Source: CAYPTB01 sp964413535 (GTDB lineage Bacteria; Planctomycetota; UBA1135; GCA-002686595). Taken from it: 22,249 bases of DNA. The notes under the pieces were generated by a model that was not told the origin of the DNA, searched no databases, and worked only from the letters and a program-made list of their open reading frames with translations. Below, piece after piece: positions 14,993 to 22,249 of this stretch (position 1 is the first letter of the stretch; each line of letters starts with the position of its first letter). The translations under genes and the position numbers were made by a program. The stretch lies in NCBI GenBank assembly GCA_964413535.1, contig CAYPTB010000038.1, positions 1-22,249 on the forward strand, given 5' to 3'.

Positions 14993-16051
14993 TCAGCCCT
15001 GACTCGCGTCCCCGTACTCGATCGAGGCCGACTCGCGGAGCTTCGCCGCGACCTCGGCGCGCATCCGGTCGACCTTCTCCACTTCGAGGATGTTCACGAT
15101 GGCCGGAGTGGCCTCCTTCAGCGAAAGGGTCCTGCCCTCGCTGCGATCCGTGACGAGGATGACGTGATAGCCGAACTGCGATTCGACGACCTCGCTGACA
15201 GCGCCCACGGACAGGGAGAAAGCGGCGTCGGCGAAGGGCTTGACCATCTTCTCGCGCTTGAAGAATCCCAGGTCGCCGCCCTGCGGCGCGGACGTGCAGG
15301 TCGAGTGCGTTCGCGCCATCGCCGCGAAGTCCACGCCCGGCCTGGCCACCCGTTCGCGCACGGCCTGGGCCGTCTCGAGCGCCTTCTTTCGGCGCTCCTT
15401 GTCGCGCTCTTCGACCCCGAACAGGATGTGACTCGCGCGCACGACGGTGGGGAAGGTGAAGTCCGACGCCGCTTTCGCGGCGTAGTGCGCTTCCAGTTCC
15501 TCGGGAGTGACGCGGGTCTCTTCGGGATGGAGCGCTTGCACGAGGCGCTTGTGCAGGATCGCGCGGGCGAACTCGGGCTGGGTCGAGCGCTGGGCGATGA
15601 ACTCGTCGAGCGAGACGCCCTGGGTCGCCTGGGTCTGCTCCTCCGTGAAGGACCGCGGGAGACCCGTGGAGAGGATGTAGATGTCGAAGCCGTTCGCCAT
15701 CTCGGCCCGGAGTTCCTCGGCGGAAACGGTCATTCCTCGGCGCTCGACCTCTTCGTCGAGCAGCCGGTCGTCGATCATGCGCTCGAGAACGTCGCGGTAC
15801 ATCGAGTCGCGGACCTCGCTCATCTTCTTGGAAGTGAGGACGCGGCCCTGGCTCTGCTCGCGCATGACGCGGAAGACCTCCTCGTCGACGGACTGCTTCG
15901 TGATGGCGAAGCCGTTGACACTCGCTGCCAGCTCGGGGACACTCGCTGCCAGCTCGGGGACGCTAGCCGCCAGTTCGGGCGGCAGCGCAGCCGCTTGCAG
16001 GATCGATGGGGTGAGGAGCAGTACGGTCGAGACCAGGACGGAGTGCTTCAT
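14993..16051 (-). CDS. Secreted parvulin-type peptidyl-prolyl cis-trans isomerase (SurA/PrsA-like)
   Basis: 352 residues. A signal peptide (MKHSVLVSTVLLLTPSILQAAA) is followed by three copies of ELAASVP (residues 26-45). A SurA-N-like helical chaperone region spans about 47-200 (NGFAITKQSVDEEV, then VLERMIDDRLLDEEVERRG). A complete parvulin domain spans about 203-304, with RASHILFG, GGDLGFFKREKMVKPFADAAFSL in part, VVESQFGYHVILV, and a short C-terminal helix. Such proteins help outer-membrane or periplasmic proteins fold after export. The ATG at 16051 gives the signal peptide; no strong Shine-Dalgarno sequence is seen. It follows the IscA-like gene by 47 bases on the same strand and probably shares its transcript. 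Confidence 0.92.
   Translation of the reverse strand: MKHSVLVSTVLLLTPSILQAAALPPELAASVPELAASVPELAASVNGFAITKQSVDEEVFRVMREQSQGRVLTSKKMSEVRDSMYRDVLERMIDDRLLDEEVERRGMTVSAEELRAEMANGFDIYILSTGLPRSFTEEQTQATQGVSLDEFIAQRSTQPEFARAILHKRLVQALHPEETRVTPEELEAHYAAKAASDFTFPTVVRASHILFGVEERDKERRKKALETAQAVRERVARPGVDFAAMARTHSTCTSAPQGGDLGFFKREKMVKPFADAAFSLSVGAVSEVVESQFGYHVILVTDRSEGRTLSLKEATPAIVNILEVEKVDRMRAEVAAKLRESASIEYGDASQG
15917..15979 (-). repeat. Three tandem 21-bp units encoding ELAASVP
   Basis: Units 15917-15937 and 15938-15958 are identical; the third, 15959-15979, differs at four positions, all synonymous as translated. They lie just after the predicted signal-peptide cleavage site of the prolyl isomerase and lengthen the linker to its chaperone domain. 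Confidence 0.9.
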
Positions 16052-16098
16052 TCGGACGCGTTCGAATCGCGGCGGATGGGTGGGTCGGGAAGGTCGTC

Positions 16099-16371
16099 TC
16101 AGCCCTTGGCTGCGACGAACGAGAGGGTGGGCCCGCGCTCCGTCTCGACGACGTCGAGATTGCGGTCGGCCAGCCGCGCGGCAACGCGCTCCCCCACGAC
16201 GAGGACGACGCGTCCTTCGTGTTCGTACTCGAGATCCCCGGGACGCAGGGAATCGGCGATGAGGGTCAGGGACCCTTCTTTGGGAGCGATTCGCAGCGCG
16301 AAGCCCTCCGGGACCTCGGCTTCCTTCAATATCTCGGTGAGGCGCTCACCTGCCGCGCGCGAAACGATCAT
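16099..16371 (-). CDS. HesB/IscA-like (Fe-S biosynthesis domain) protein lacking cysteines
   Basis: 90 residues. The layout follows the A-type iron-sulphur carrier fold: SRAAGERLTEILKEA (the opening helix), FALRIAPKEGSLTLIAD (the RLxxxxGxCsG strand region), DLEYEHEGRVVLVVGERVAARLADRNLDVVE and a final TLSFVAA strand. The three conserved cysteines of true carriers are absent; the protein has no cysteine at all. It therefore cannot bind a cluster in the usual way and is better seen as an IscA-fold protein of unknown role. The ATG at 16371 is preferred; a GTG at 16392 in frame is an alternative. It precedes the prolyl isomerase gene. Confidence 0.65.
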   Translation of the reverse strand: MIVSRAAGERLTEILKEAEVPEGFALRIAPKEGSLTLIADSLRPGDLEYEHEGRVVLVVGERVAARLADRNLDVVETERGPTLSFVAAKG

Positions 16372-16397
16372 CGTCGTCTTTCGTCCACCCACTTCGG

Positions 16398-16413
16398 GGT
16401 CGCCTTGGCGACC
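16398..16413. promoter_or_regulatory. Inverted repeat upstream of the IscA-like gene, possible operator
   Basis: GGTCGCC and GGCGACC form a perfect 7-bp inverted repeat with a two-base spacer, 27 bases upstream of the ATG at 16371. Its position between the terminator of the kinase operon and this gene fits an operator or an mRNA leader hairpin. Confidence 0.35.
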
Positions 16414-16470
16414 GAAAACGAGCCGGGGACATTAGCACGCCCCCGGCGCCTGCCTAACCCCCGAGGCCCG

Positions 16471-16510
16471 AAAAAACAGCGCCCGGAACCCCTCCGGCGC
16501 CTCTTCCGGG
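16471..16510 (-). terminator. Intrinsic terminator of the sigma factor-kinase operon
   Basis: On the minus strand, CCCGGAA (16510-16504) pairs with TTCCGGG (16488-16482). A run of six T (16476-16471) begins five bases beyond the stem. It starts 26 bases after the kinase stop codon and separates this operon from the IscA-like/prolyl isomerase pair. Confidence 0.6.
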
Positions 16511-16536
16511 GCGCCGCGCGTCCATTCCACAGGGGC

Positions 16537-17586
16537 TCAGCGGGCTGCGACCCGCGGCTTCGAGCCCTCGTCGCGCAGGTGCCGTTCGACGGCACGGCCG
16601 AGTTCCAGTGCGCTCGCGGGACGTCCGCCCGGGTCGCGGTCGAGGGCCGCGAGCGCGAGTCGCTCCAACTCGGGGGCAACCCCGGCGCGCAGGCTCCACG
16701 GACGTCGGATGACGCCTTCCCCCACGCGCCGGATCGACGCGAGCAGGCCGAGCTCGCGCAGGTCGTGCGGCGGCACCCCGACCAGGAGTTCGAAGAGCAT
16801 CGCCCCCAGGGAGAAGACGTCGCTCGCCACGCTCGGAAGACGGTCGGCGCCGAGGGTGACGCGCTCGGGAGCAGCGTAGGCGAGCGTGCCCACTTGCACC
16901 GCTCCGGCACCCTCGGGAACGGAGGCGTCGGTGGCGTCGCGTGGCTCGAGCCGTCGTCCGAAGTCGACGACCACGAGCGATCGTCCGCCGGCGGCGACCA
17001 ACGCGTTCGCCGGCCCGAGATCGCCGTGGACGACGCCGTACGAGTGAGCGTGATGGACTGCGTCGCACAGCTCGACGAAGAGTTGGAGGAGCTCCGGCAG
17101 CGCGGCGGACCCAGACGCGACGTGGCGGTCGAGGGAGACGCCGCGCACGAGTTCCATCGCATACCAGGGCGTGCCGGCAACGGTCTCGCCCGACTCCACG
17201 AGCTCGACGATCCCCGGGTGGCGCGGCGCCGCCCGCAGATGCTCGAGGGCGCTCACTTGCAGCCTAAACAGCTCGCGGCGTCCCCGGCCGACGAGCGATC
17301 CGCCCCGCAGGAGTTTCACCGCTGCCGGGCGGCGCGTCTCGGAATGCACGCCTTCGAGCACGATCCCCATTCCGCCAGTGGCGATCGTGCGGAGCAGGCG
17401 ATACGGCCCGATCTGACCTCCCCCCCCGAAGGGAGACGGGACCTCGCCCGCGAGGCGAGGGCCGACCGCTTCAGCGAGATCGAGGTCCCCGGCGAACGCC
17501 GGACGCTCGAGGAAGTCTCGCGCGCGCGTCGGCCGCGCGCGCGCGTCGACGAACGAACCCCGGCCGGCTCGCCCGAGCGAACTCAC
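16537..17586 (-). CDS. Ser/Thr protein kinase (Pkn family) with altered catalytic-core residues
   Basis: 349 residues, soluble, with a single kinase domain at about 60-325 and no membrane segment or C-terminal sensor. Seen: glycine loop IATGGMGIV (68-76), AAVK lysine (Lys91), catalytic loop HGDLGPAN (187-194), DFG (208-210), and APE-type AAPE (238-241). Two usual residues differ: the catalytic-loop Lys of DLKP is Gly191, and the helix-C Glu aligns with Gln110. The catalytic Asp189 and metal-binding Asn194 and Asp208 remain. It may be a weak or atypical kinase. The start chosen is GTG at 17586, giving a GTGA overlap with the sigma factor stop, with GGAGG four bases upstream inside the sigma gene; a GTG at 17613 is an alternative. 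The pair is a common sigma factor-kinase arrangement in Planctomycetota. Confidence 0.88.
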   Translation of the reverse strand: MSSLGRAGRGSFVDARARPTRARDFLERPAFAGDLDLAEAVGPRLAGEVPSPFGGGGQIGPYRLLRTIATGGMGIVLEGVHSETRRPAAVKLLRGGSLVGRGRRELFRLQVSALEHLRAAPRHPGIVELVESGETVAGTPWYAMELVRGVSLDRHVASGSAALPELLQLFVELCDAVHHAHSYGVVHGDLGPANALVAAGGRSLVVVDFGRRLEPRDATDASVPEGAGAVQVGTLAYAAPERVTLGADRLPSVASDVFSLGAMLFELLVGVPPHDLRELGLLASIRRVGEGVIRRPWSLRAGVAPELERLALAALDRDPGGRPASALELGRAVERHLRDEGSKPRVAAR

Positions 17587-18170
17587 TCCGCCTCCAGCTC
17601 CCGCTGGATCCACTCCCTGGCGTAGGCCCAGTCGCGCTTGACGGTCATCGGAGACACCGCGAGCACCGCGGCCGTTTCCTCGATCGACAGCCCGCCGAAG
17701 AAGCGCAGCTCGACGACTTCCGCCTTGCGCGCGTCGAGCCTCCCGAGCTTCTTCAGCGCATCGTCGACCCCGAGGAGCTCGACCGCCTCGCGCCGCGCTG
17801 CCAAGGTCTCCCGGGCCTCGAGCGCGTCGTGCTCGAAGGGCACGCGTTCCATGCCGCCGCCCGCCTTGATGCTCGTGCGCCGCCGCGCGCGATCGACGAG
17901 GACGTGACGCATCGCCCGCGCCGCGATGGCGAGCAAGTGCTCGTCTCCGTTCGCCTGCATCTCCGGATGCCGAGCGAGCCGCAGGTACGTCTCGTGGACG
18001 AGCGAGGTCGTTCGCACCGACCTCGGGCCGCGTCGCCTGAAGAGCACGAGCTCGGCCAGGCCGTGGAGCTCGTCATAGGCCTCGGGCAGACGATCGGTGA
18101 AGAGCGCGAGGGCCGAGCTCGAACCCAACTCGTCGCCCGATTCGTCACGGGTCGTGCGGACGGGACTCAT
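17583..18170 (-). CDS. ECF-type RNA polymerase sigma factor
   Basis: 195 residues. Region 2 spans about 29-98, with TTSLVHETYLRL and HLLAIAARAMRHVLVDRARRR. Region 4 spans about 131-190, with LDARKAEVVELRFFGGLSIEETAAVLAVSPMTVKRDWAYAREWI, where residues 161-182 form the DNA-binding helix-turn-helix. The LVHExYLRL and ARAMRxxLVDxARRR signatures are those of the TIGR02999-type ECF subgroup expanded in Planctomycetota and Acidobacteriota. No anti-sigma gene is adjacent; the overlapping kinase is the likely regulator. The ATG at 18170 gives the expected N terminus; no strong Shine-Dalgarno sequence is seen. The minus-strand frame stays open far upstream, but that part does not look like protein. 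Confidence 0.92.
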   Translation of the reverse strand: MSPVRTTRDESGDELGSSSALALFTDRLPEAYDELHGLAELVLFRRRGPRSVRTTSLVHETYLRLARHPEMQANGDEHLLAIAARAMRHVLVDRARRRTSIKAGGGMERVPFEHDALEARETLAARREAVELLGVDDALKKLGRLDARKAEVVELRFFGGLSIEETAAVLAVSPMTVKRDWAYAREWIQRELEAE

Positions 18171-18516
18171 CGTGGGAAGCGCTCGGCCTGCGATCGCGGC
18201 CGGCGCAGAGCGGTATAGCGAGCCGCTCGCGCGCGGGGGACGCCTCTGCTCGCGAGCGAATCCCCCCGTCCCCCCTTCGGCACGGTCCTTGACACCGCCC
18301 GCGCGGTTCTCGCGCCGTTCGCGCCGACAATCTCGCTCCTTTTTGACCTCTGTAAGAGAGCCGTGATGCGGATCTCGCAGGGGCAAGTCGGGGGTCGGGA
18401 CGGAAGGGGCGCCCGCCCGGGCGCGGTGGCTCGACGACCGGCGGCTGCGGGGATCGCCCGCGTCGTCGGACCTATCTTGCGAGTTCGCGAACGCCCGTGG
18501 TTTCCGCCGGCCAACG
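18171..18516. other. 346-base divergent promoter region
   Basis: The stretch separates the sigma factor gene (minus) from the HlyIII-like gene (plus), so it must carry promoters in both directions. I see a TTGACA at 18289-18294 on the plus strand but no convincing -10 element at the right distance. A GGTATA/TATACC box at 18212-18217 could be a -10 for the minus strand, without a clear -35. A small hairpin, GCGCCC/GGGCGC, lies at 18409-18424 in the presumed leader of the HlyIII gene. No coding sequence is supported. Confidence 0.5.
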
Positions 18517-19206
18517 ATGCAGGTGCACTCCATTCCTGGCTTCCACGAGCCTTTCAGCGCGCTGAGCCATCTCGGCGGAGCGCTCGTCTTCGCGGTGCTC
18601 TCCGTTTTCCTCGTGCGACGCGGGCGAGGCGACCCGCGCCGAGTCCTCATGCTCGGCGTCTTCGCCTTCACGAGCGTGTTGCTGCTCTCGATGAGCGCCG
18701 TGTTCCACATGCTCCCGGAACCGAGCGTCGAACGCGCGGTCCTCGGGCGTCTCGACCATGCCGCGATCTTCGCGCTCATCGCGGGCACGCATACCCCCGT
18801 CCAGGGCCTGTTCTTCCGCGGGCTCGCGCGCTGGGGCGTGCTCACCTTCATGTGGCTCGTCGCCGCCGCGGGGATCACGCTCTTCAGCATCTTCTACAAC
18901 AGCTTGCCGGGCGGTCTCGGAACAACCGTGTACCTCCTGATGGGTTGGACGGCCGGCATCGCCGGCTTCGTCGTCTGGCGCCGTTTCGGGCCGGCGCGCG
19001 TGCGACTGCTCGTCCTCGGAGGAGTCGTGTACTCCGTCGGCGCGCTCCTGCTCGGCATGAAATGGCCGACGCTCGTCGAAGGGGTGATCGGGCCGCACGA
19101 GGTGTGGCACGTCGCGGTGCTCGTGGCGATGGGAATGCACTGGCGAGTTGTGTTCCGGCACGCCACCATCCCGCTGGATGGCCCGGTGTCGCCGCCCGCG
19201 GCATGA
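18517..19206 (+). CDS. HlyIII/PAQR (hemolysin III) family membrane protein
   Basis: 229 residues with about seven hydrophobic helices. The family's metal-binding signature is complete: SxxxH (Ser60, His64), LDH (Asp80, with GTHTP downstream at about 90-94), and HxxxH in the last part (His194 and His198 of PHEVWH). In PAQR receptors these residues hold a zinc ion and give ceramidase-like hydrolase activity; bacterial members are usually annotated hemolysin III, and true haemolytic action is doubtful. It acts in the cytoplasmic membrane. The ATG at 18517 is at the natural start of the family. It is divergent from the sigma factor and followed 60 bases later by the glycosyltransferase. Confidence 0.9.
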   Translation: MQVHSIPGFHEPFSALSHLGGALVFAVLSVFLVRRGRGDPRRVLMLGVFAFTSVLLLSMSAVFHMLPEPSVERAVLGRLDHAAIFALIAGTHTPVQGLFFRGLARWGVLTFMWLVAAAGITLFSIFYNSLPGGLGTTVYLLMGWTAGIAGFVVWRRFGPARVRLLVLGGVVYSVGALLLGMKWPTLVEGVIGPHEVWHVAVLVAMGMHWRVVFRHATIPLDGPVSPPAA

Positions 19207-19266
19207 TGCGCGCCCGCACAACGGCGCGGTCCGACCTCGGCCCCAGAACCGGCTCCTCTGCTCACC

Positions 19267-20532
19267 GTGAAATCGCTGGCCTTCTTCGGGGTGTACAACC
19301 CCGTCCCGGGCGGGATGTCGGATTACTCAGAGGATCTCGTCTGCGAGCTGCGGCGCTACTACGACGTCACCTGCTACCTGGACGAGACCTACCAGCCGTC
19401 CAACGTCGAGCGTCTCGGACGGCTGCGGCCGGACCGGGAGTTCCGCGGGCGCGAGGATCGGGTGCTGTACCAGATCGGGAACAGCTTGGAGCTGGGTTTC
19501 CTGCTGCCGCACCTCTTGCGTCACAGGGGCGTGGTCACGCTCCACGACGCCTGCCAGCACGACATCACCTACGACTACTTCAGGAAGCACAAGCTGCGCT
19601 TCCTGTACGAGAGCCTGCGGTCGCTCGACCCCGAGGCCCGCCGGGTGTTGTTCTCGGAGCCGTCGCTCGACTTGGCGCGCTACTACCGCAACGTCGTCGC
19701 GCACTACAAGGGCCACCCGGACAAGCGCGCGCTGTTCCCGTTCAGTCGGTTCATCCTGCGCCACGCCGACGAGCTGATCGTGCACAGCCGCTTCCTCGCG
19801 GACTACGCGCGGCGGCTGCGGCCGAAGCTCCCGATCCACGTGCTGCACCACGGCCTCCAGCCGGTGACGATCGGCACCCGCGAAGCCTCGCGCGAGTTCG
19901 TGCGGCGCGAACTCGGCGTGCCGCTCGGGCCCAACACGCTGCTCTTCTTCTCCTTCGGGACGATCCAGGAGCACAAGCGCATCACGGGCGTGATGGAAGC
20001 CGTGAAAGGCTTCGCCCGCCACAATCCCGACGTGCTCTACCTGATCGTCGGCCCGCGCGACACGGACTACGACGTAGACGGGCTGAGTCGGGGCCTCGGG
20101 ATCGACGACAAGGTCCGGGTGGTGGACACCTACCTGCCGATGGAGCACGTCAACGAGTGCATCAACGCCTCGGACCTGTGCTTCAACCTGCGCTACCCCT
20201 CGCTCGGCTCGACGAGCGGCGCTCTCTACAAAATGTTCGCCGTCGGGCTCCCGGCCGTCGTGACGGCGGGAGAGTCGATGGACGAATTCCCGCCCGACTT
20301 CACGTTCAGCGTACCGCCGCCCGGAGAGGGGGAAGTCGAAGCCTGCATCGAGGTCATGCGGCGCGTCGACGGGGACCGGGGCCTGGTCCAGCGCATGGGC
20401 TCCCGGGCCCGCCGGTTCGCCGAGGAGCGCTGCTCCTGGGAGGCCATCGCAGCGCAATACGAAGCGATCCTGGAGGGTCGTTCGCCGGAAAGGGGAAGGA
20501 AGGGGGCGAACGTCGGGGGGGCAACTCCCTGA
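19267..20532 (+). CDS. Glycosyltransferase, GT-B fold (family 4-like)
   Basis: 421 residues with a GT-B two-domain layout. The N-terminal acceptor domain starts FFGVYNPVPGGMSDYSEDLV, the glycine-rich entrance loop of family 4 enzymes. The C-terminal donor domain shows FFSFGTIQEHKRITGVMEA (about 227-245), VLYLIVGPRDTD, YLPMEHVNECINASDLCFNL and STSGALYKMFAVGLPAVVT, the usual donor-binding segment, though the E-x7-E pair is not canonical there. It probably transfers a nucleotide-sugar residue onto a lipid-linked or surface glycan in the cytosol; donor and acceptor are unknown. The start is GTG at 19267, giving MKSLAFFG. It lies with the WecE-type and second glycosyltransferase genes in the same direction. 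Confidence 0.85.
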   Translation: MKSLAFFGVYNPVPGGMSDYSEDLVCELRRYYDVTCYLDETYQPSNVERLGRLRPDREFRGREDRVLYQIGNSLELGFLLPHLLRHRGVVTLHDACQHDITYDYFRKHKLRFLYESLRSLDPEARRVLFSEPSLDLARYYRNVVAHYKGHPDKRALFPFSRFILRHADELIVHSRFLADYARRLRPKLPIHVLHHGLQPVTIGTREASREFVRRELGVPLGPNTLLFFSFGTIQEHKRITGVMEAVKGFARHNPDVLYLIVGPRDTDYDVDGLSRGLGIDDKVRVVDTYLPMEHVNECINASDLCFNLRYPSLGSTSGALYKMFAVGLPAVVTAGESMDEFPPDFTFSVPPPGEGEVEACIEVMRRVDGDRGLVQRMGSRARRFAEERCSWEAIAAQYEAILEGRSPERGRKGANVGGATP

Positions 20533-20839
20533 CGAAGGCACCCTCCCGGACTCGGGGAAGACCCGTACCTGCGACCTTGCCGTAAGGTCCCGCGGAGGCC
20601 CAAGCGCTTTTCCGAGCGGTCCGCGGAACCTTCCGCGCCGGCCGTTCATCGGAGGTCCCTGCTCGTCCATCGGCGGTCTCGGAACGGCGGTTGTTACACG
20701 GCCTTTCGGTGGCCGAGGGTGGAGCGAGCAAGGCGAGGCGGGAGCACCGGGCCATCTGCCTTCAGGAGCCGCCGCTCTCGGACGATATAGCGCGCCCAGG
20801 TGTCCACGAGGGTCCAAGCCGATCCAGGGAGAGTTCCGA
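20533..20839. other. 307-base intergenic region before the aminotransferase
   Basis: No gene is supported. Seen are a GACCTT/AAGGTC hairpin at 20573-20589 with a five-base loop shortly after the glycosyltransferase stop, possibly an atypical terminator without a T-tract. There are also CCGCGG-type inverted repeats just beyond it, and a GGAGAG-like ribosome site just before 20840. A promoter for the aminotransferase may lie here, but none is convincing. Confidence 0.45.
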
Positions 20840-21997
20840 GTGACGATTCCGCTGCACGAGCCGTTCTTCGACCATCGAGAACCCGCGGCTGCCGCCCAAG
20901 CCGTCGCGAGCGGCGCAGTCGGCGGCAACGGCGTCCATCTGCGCGACTGCGAGGCCTGGCTCCGGGAACGGTTCGGGGTCTCCCACGCCATCCTGACCAC
21001 CTCGGGCACCCACGCCCTCGAGATGGCGATGATGGTGCACGGCGTCGGGCCGGGTGACGAGGTGATCGTTCCCGCCTACACGCACGCCAGCACGGCCGGA
21101 TGCGTGGTGCGCCAAGGCGCGCGAGTGGTCTTCGCGGACGTGCGGCCGGACTCGCCCCACCTCGACCCCGTCGACGCGGCCGCCAAGGTCACCCCGCGAA
21201 CCAAGGCGATCGTGGCCGTCCACTACGGCGGCATCGCGTGCGACATGGATGCCCTGGGAGCACTCGCTCGGAAGCACGGAATCGCCCTGATCGAGGACAC
21301 GGCGCACGCCTTCGACAGCCGGTTCGACGGGCAGCCCTGCGGAGCGCTCGGCGACGTCGGCTGCCTCTCGTTCCAGTACACGAAGAACATCACGTGCGGC
21401 GAGGGCGGCGCCTTCCTCACCAACGACGACGTGATCGGACGCAGGGCCGAGATCATTCGCGAGATGGGAACCGATCGCGCCCAGATGATGCGCGGCGAGG
21501 TGGATCGCTACACCTGGCGTGACGCCGGTTCGTCGTTCATTCCGTCAGAGATCCTCATGGCCGTTCTCAGGGTGCAGTTGGACAAGGCCGACGAGATCCT
21601 CGAGCGGCGTCGGCGGCTCTTCTTCCGCTACGCGGAAGCCCTCGCCGACCTCGAGCGCTCGGGCAGGGTTCGTCTGCCCAGGTTGCCGGAGAAGGCCACG
21701 ACGAACGGGCACGTCTTCCACCTCTTGTTTCCCGACGAGGCGACGCGCGAGCGCTGCCTGAAAGCGCTCGTCACCGACGGGATCGGCGCGGCGATCCATT
21801 TCATCGCGCTGGACACCTCGCCCTTCGGACGCCAGTTCCTTCCGGCGGATCACCCTGGGCATCCCAACGCTCGGACGATGACGACCTGTCTCCTGCGCTT
21901 GCCCTTGTTCGCGACCCTCGCGGACAAGGATCAGGATCGGGTGATCTCGAGACTGCGCGTCGCACTCGCCGACTGCCGATCGCGTCCCGCCGCTTGA
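20840..21997 (+). CDS. wecE: dTDP-4-amino-4,6-dideoxygalactose transaminase-type DegT/DnrJ aminotransferase
   Basis: 385 residues, PLP-dependent fold type I, with strong resemblance to E. coli WecE/RffA. WecE turns dTDP-4-keto-6-deoxyglucose into dTDP-4-amino-4,6-dideoxygalactose (dTDP-Fuc4N) using glutamate. Seen: TSGTHALEMA, GDEVIVPAYTH, AIVAVHYGG, LIEDTAHAF, the Schiff-base lysine in YTKNITCGEGGAF (Lys182), then REMGTDRAQMMRGEVDRYTW and RDAGSSFIPSE, nearly identical to the RffA segment, and LLRLPLF near the end. The start is GTG at 20840 with a GGGAGAG site upstream. It lies between two glycosyltransferase genes, so it probably supplies an amino-deoxysugar for a surface polysaccharide. The upstream dTDP-sugar genes are not in the window. 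Confidence 0.93.
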   Translation: MTIPLHEPFFDHREPAAAAQAVASGAVGGNGVHLRDCEAWLRERFGVSHAILTTSGTHALEMAMMVHGVGPGDEVIVPAYTHASTAGCVVRQGARVVFADVRPDSPHLDPVDAAAKVTPRTKAIVAVHYGGIACDMDALGALARKHGIALIEDTAHAFDSRFDGQPCGALGDVGCLSFQYTKNITCGEGGAFLTNDDVIGRRAEIIREMGTDRAQMMRGEVDRYTWRDAGSSFIPSEILMAVLRVQLDKADEILERRRRLFFRYAEALADLERSGRVRLPRLPEKATTNGHVFHLLFPDEATRERCLKALVTDGIGAAIHFIALDTSPFGRQFLPADHPGHPNARTMTTCLLRLPLFATLADKDQDRVISRLRVALADCRSRPAA

Positions 21998-22087
21998 TCC
22001 AGGGAGGCCGACGCCTGCGCGGGTCGTCTCGGCGCGCACCGCGGAGAAGCGCATGCCTTGCTCTGCACGGCGTTCGCTGAGCTCGCC

Positions 22088-22249
22088 ATGCGAATCCTGC
22101 ACGTCACTCACTACTGGGAACGGGTCGGCGGCGCCGAGATCCACGTGCACTCGCTGGCCGCGGAGCTCGAGAAGCGCGGGCACGAGTGCGGCTTCTTCGC
22201 GGGCAGCACCGAAATCGAGCTCGACACGCCCAGGGCGCGCGTCGTCAAG
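22088..22249 (+). CDS. Glycosyltransferase family 4, N-terminal fragment (runs off the window)
   Basis: The first 54 codons are present and the frame is open to the window edge. MRILHVTHYW followed by GGAEIHVHSLAAELEKRGHE is the standard entrance of family 4 glycosyltransferases: the first strand, the glycine-rich loop, and the helix ending in RGHE. It starts 90 bases after the WecE-type gene in the same direction, consistent with one glycan cluster. Substrates cannot be named from this fragment. Confidence 0.85.
   Translation, partial: MRILHVTHYWERVGGAEIHVHSLAAELEKRGHECGFFAGSTEIELDTPRARVVK

Noticed and set aside
18289..18294. TTGACA as a -35 box of the HlyIII-like gene
   Set aside because: No acceptable -10 hexamer lies 16-18 bases downstream.
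1..22249. tRNA or rRNA genes, insertion sequences, CRISPR arrays, prophage genes
   Set aside because: I looked for cloverleaf arms, terminal inverted repeats with transposase motifs, and regularly spaced short repeats, and saw none. The only regular repeats are the coding TPR units and the 21-bp units.

Overview
The window is GC-rich DNA (I judge about two thirds G+C or more by eye) densely packed with bacterial chromosomal genes. GTG starts are fairly common and long spurious open frames run antisense to real genes, as expected at this base composition. An ECF sigma factor of the type with a conserved LVHETYLRL-like region 2 lies immediately upstream of a Ser/Thr protein kinase. Together with a TPR-CHAT protein and a DUF4331 protein, this resembles Planctomycetota most, with Myxococcota or Acidobacteriota as alternatives. 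The assignment is inference from gene types; no rRNA, tRNA or phylogenetic marker is present. I see no mobile elements, CRISPR arrays or phage genes.

Layout. (1) 163-3915, minus strand: a codirectional run of a LOG-family nucleotide hydrolase, an AlgI-like MBOAT O-acyltransferase, an SGNH-type partner overlapping it by 26 bases, and an FmdB zinc-ribbon protein. MBOAT plus SGNH is a classic pair for O-acetylating an exported polysaccharide. (2) 4043-5536, minus strand: a secreted DUF4331 protein followed by a strong hairpin. (3) 5537-6357: the largest non-coding stretch, about 820 bases, containing a perfect 20-bp palindrome. (4) 6358-9423: a TPR/winged-helix regulator followed by a small beta-propeller protein (minus strand), divergent from a queuosine-precursor-type VUT transporter (plus strand). 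(5) 9559-13062: a large protein with twelve 42-residue TPR units and a C-terminal CHAT protease domain with an intact His/Cys pair. (6) 13153-14856: transaldolase, a probable terminator, and a small four-helix membrane protein. (7) 14993-16371, minus strand: a secreted parvulin-type prolyl isomerase behind a cysteine-less HesB/IscA-like protein. (8) 16471-18170, minus strand: ECF sigma factor and kinase in a GTGA-overlapping operon, closed by an intrinsic terminator. (9) 18517-22249, plus strand: a HlyIII/PAQR membrane protein, then a surface-polysaccharide cluster (glycosyltransferase, WecE-type aminotransferase, and the start of a second glycosyltransferase that runs off the window).

Most genes belong to recognisable families. 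The least ordinary items are the TPR-CHAT protein, the kinase with two altered catalytic-core positions behind its sigma factor, the TPR/double-HTH regulator with its beta-propeller neighbour, and the cysteine-free IscA-like protein. The glycan genes at the two ends could serve a common surface-polysaccharide theme (amino-sugar synthesis, glycosyl transfer, O-acetylation), but they are about 16 kb apart and need not work together.
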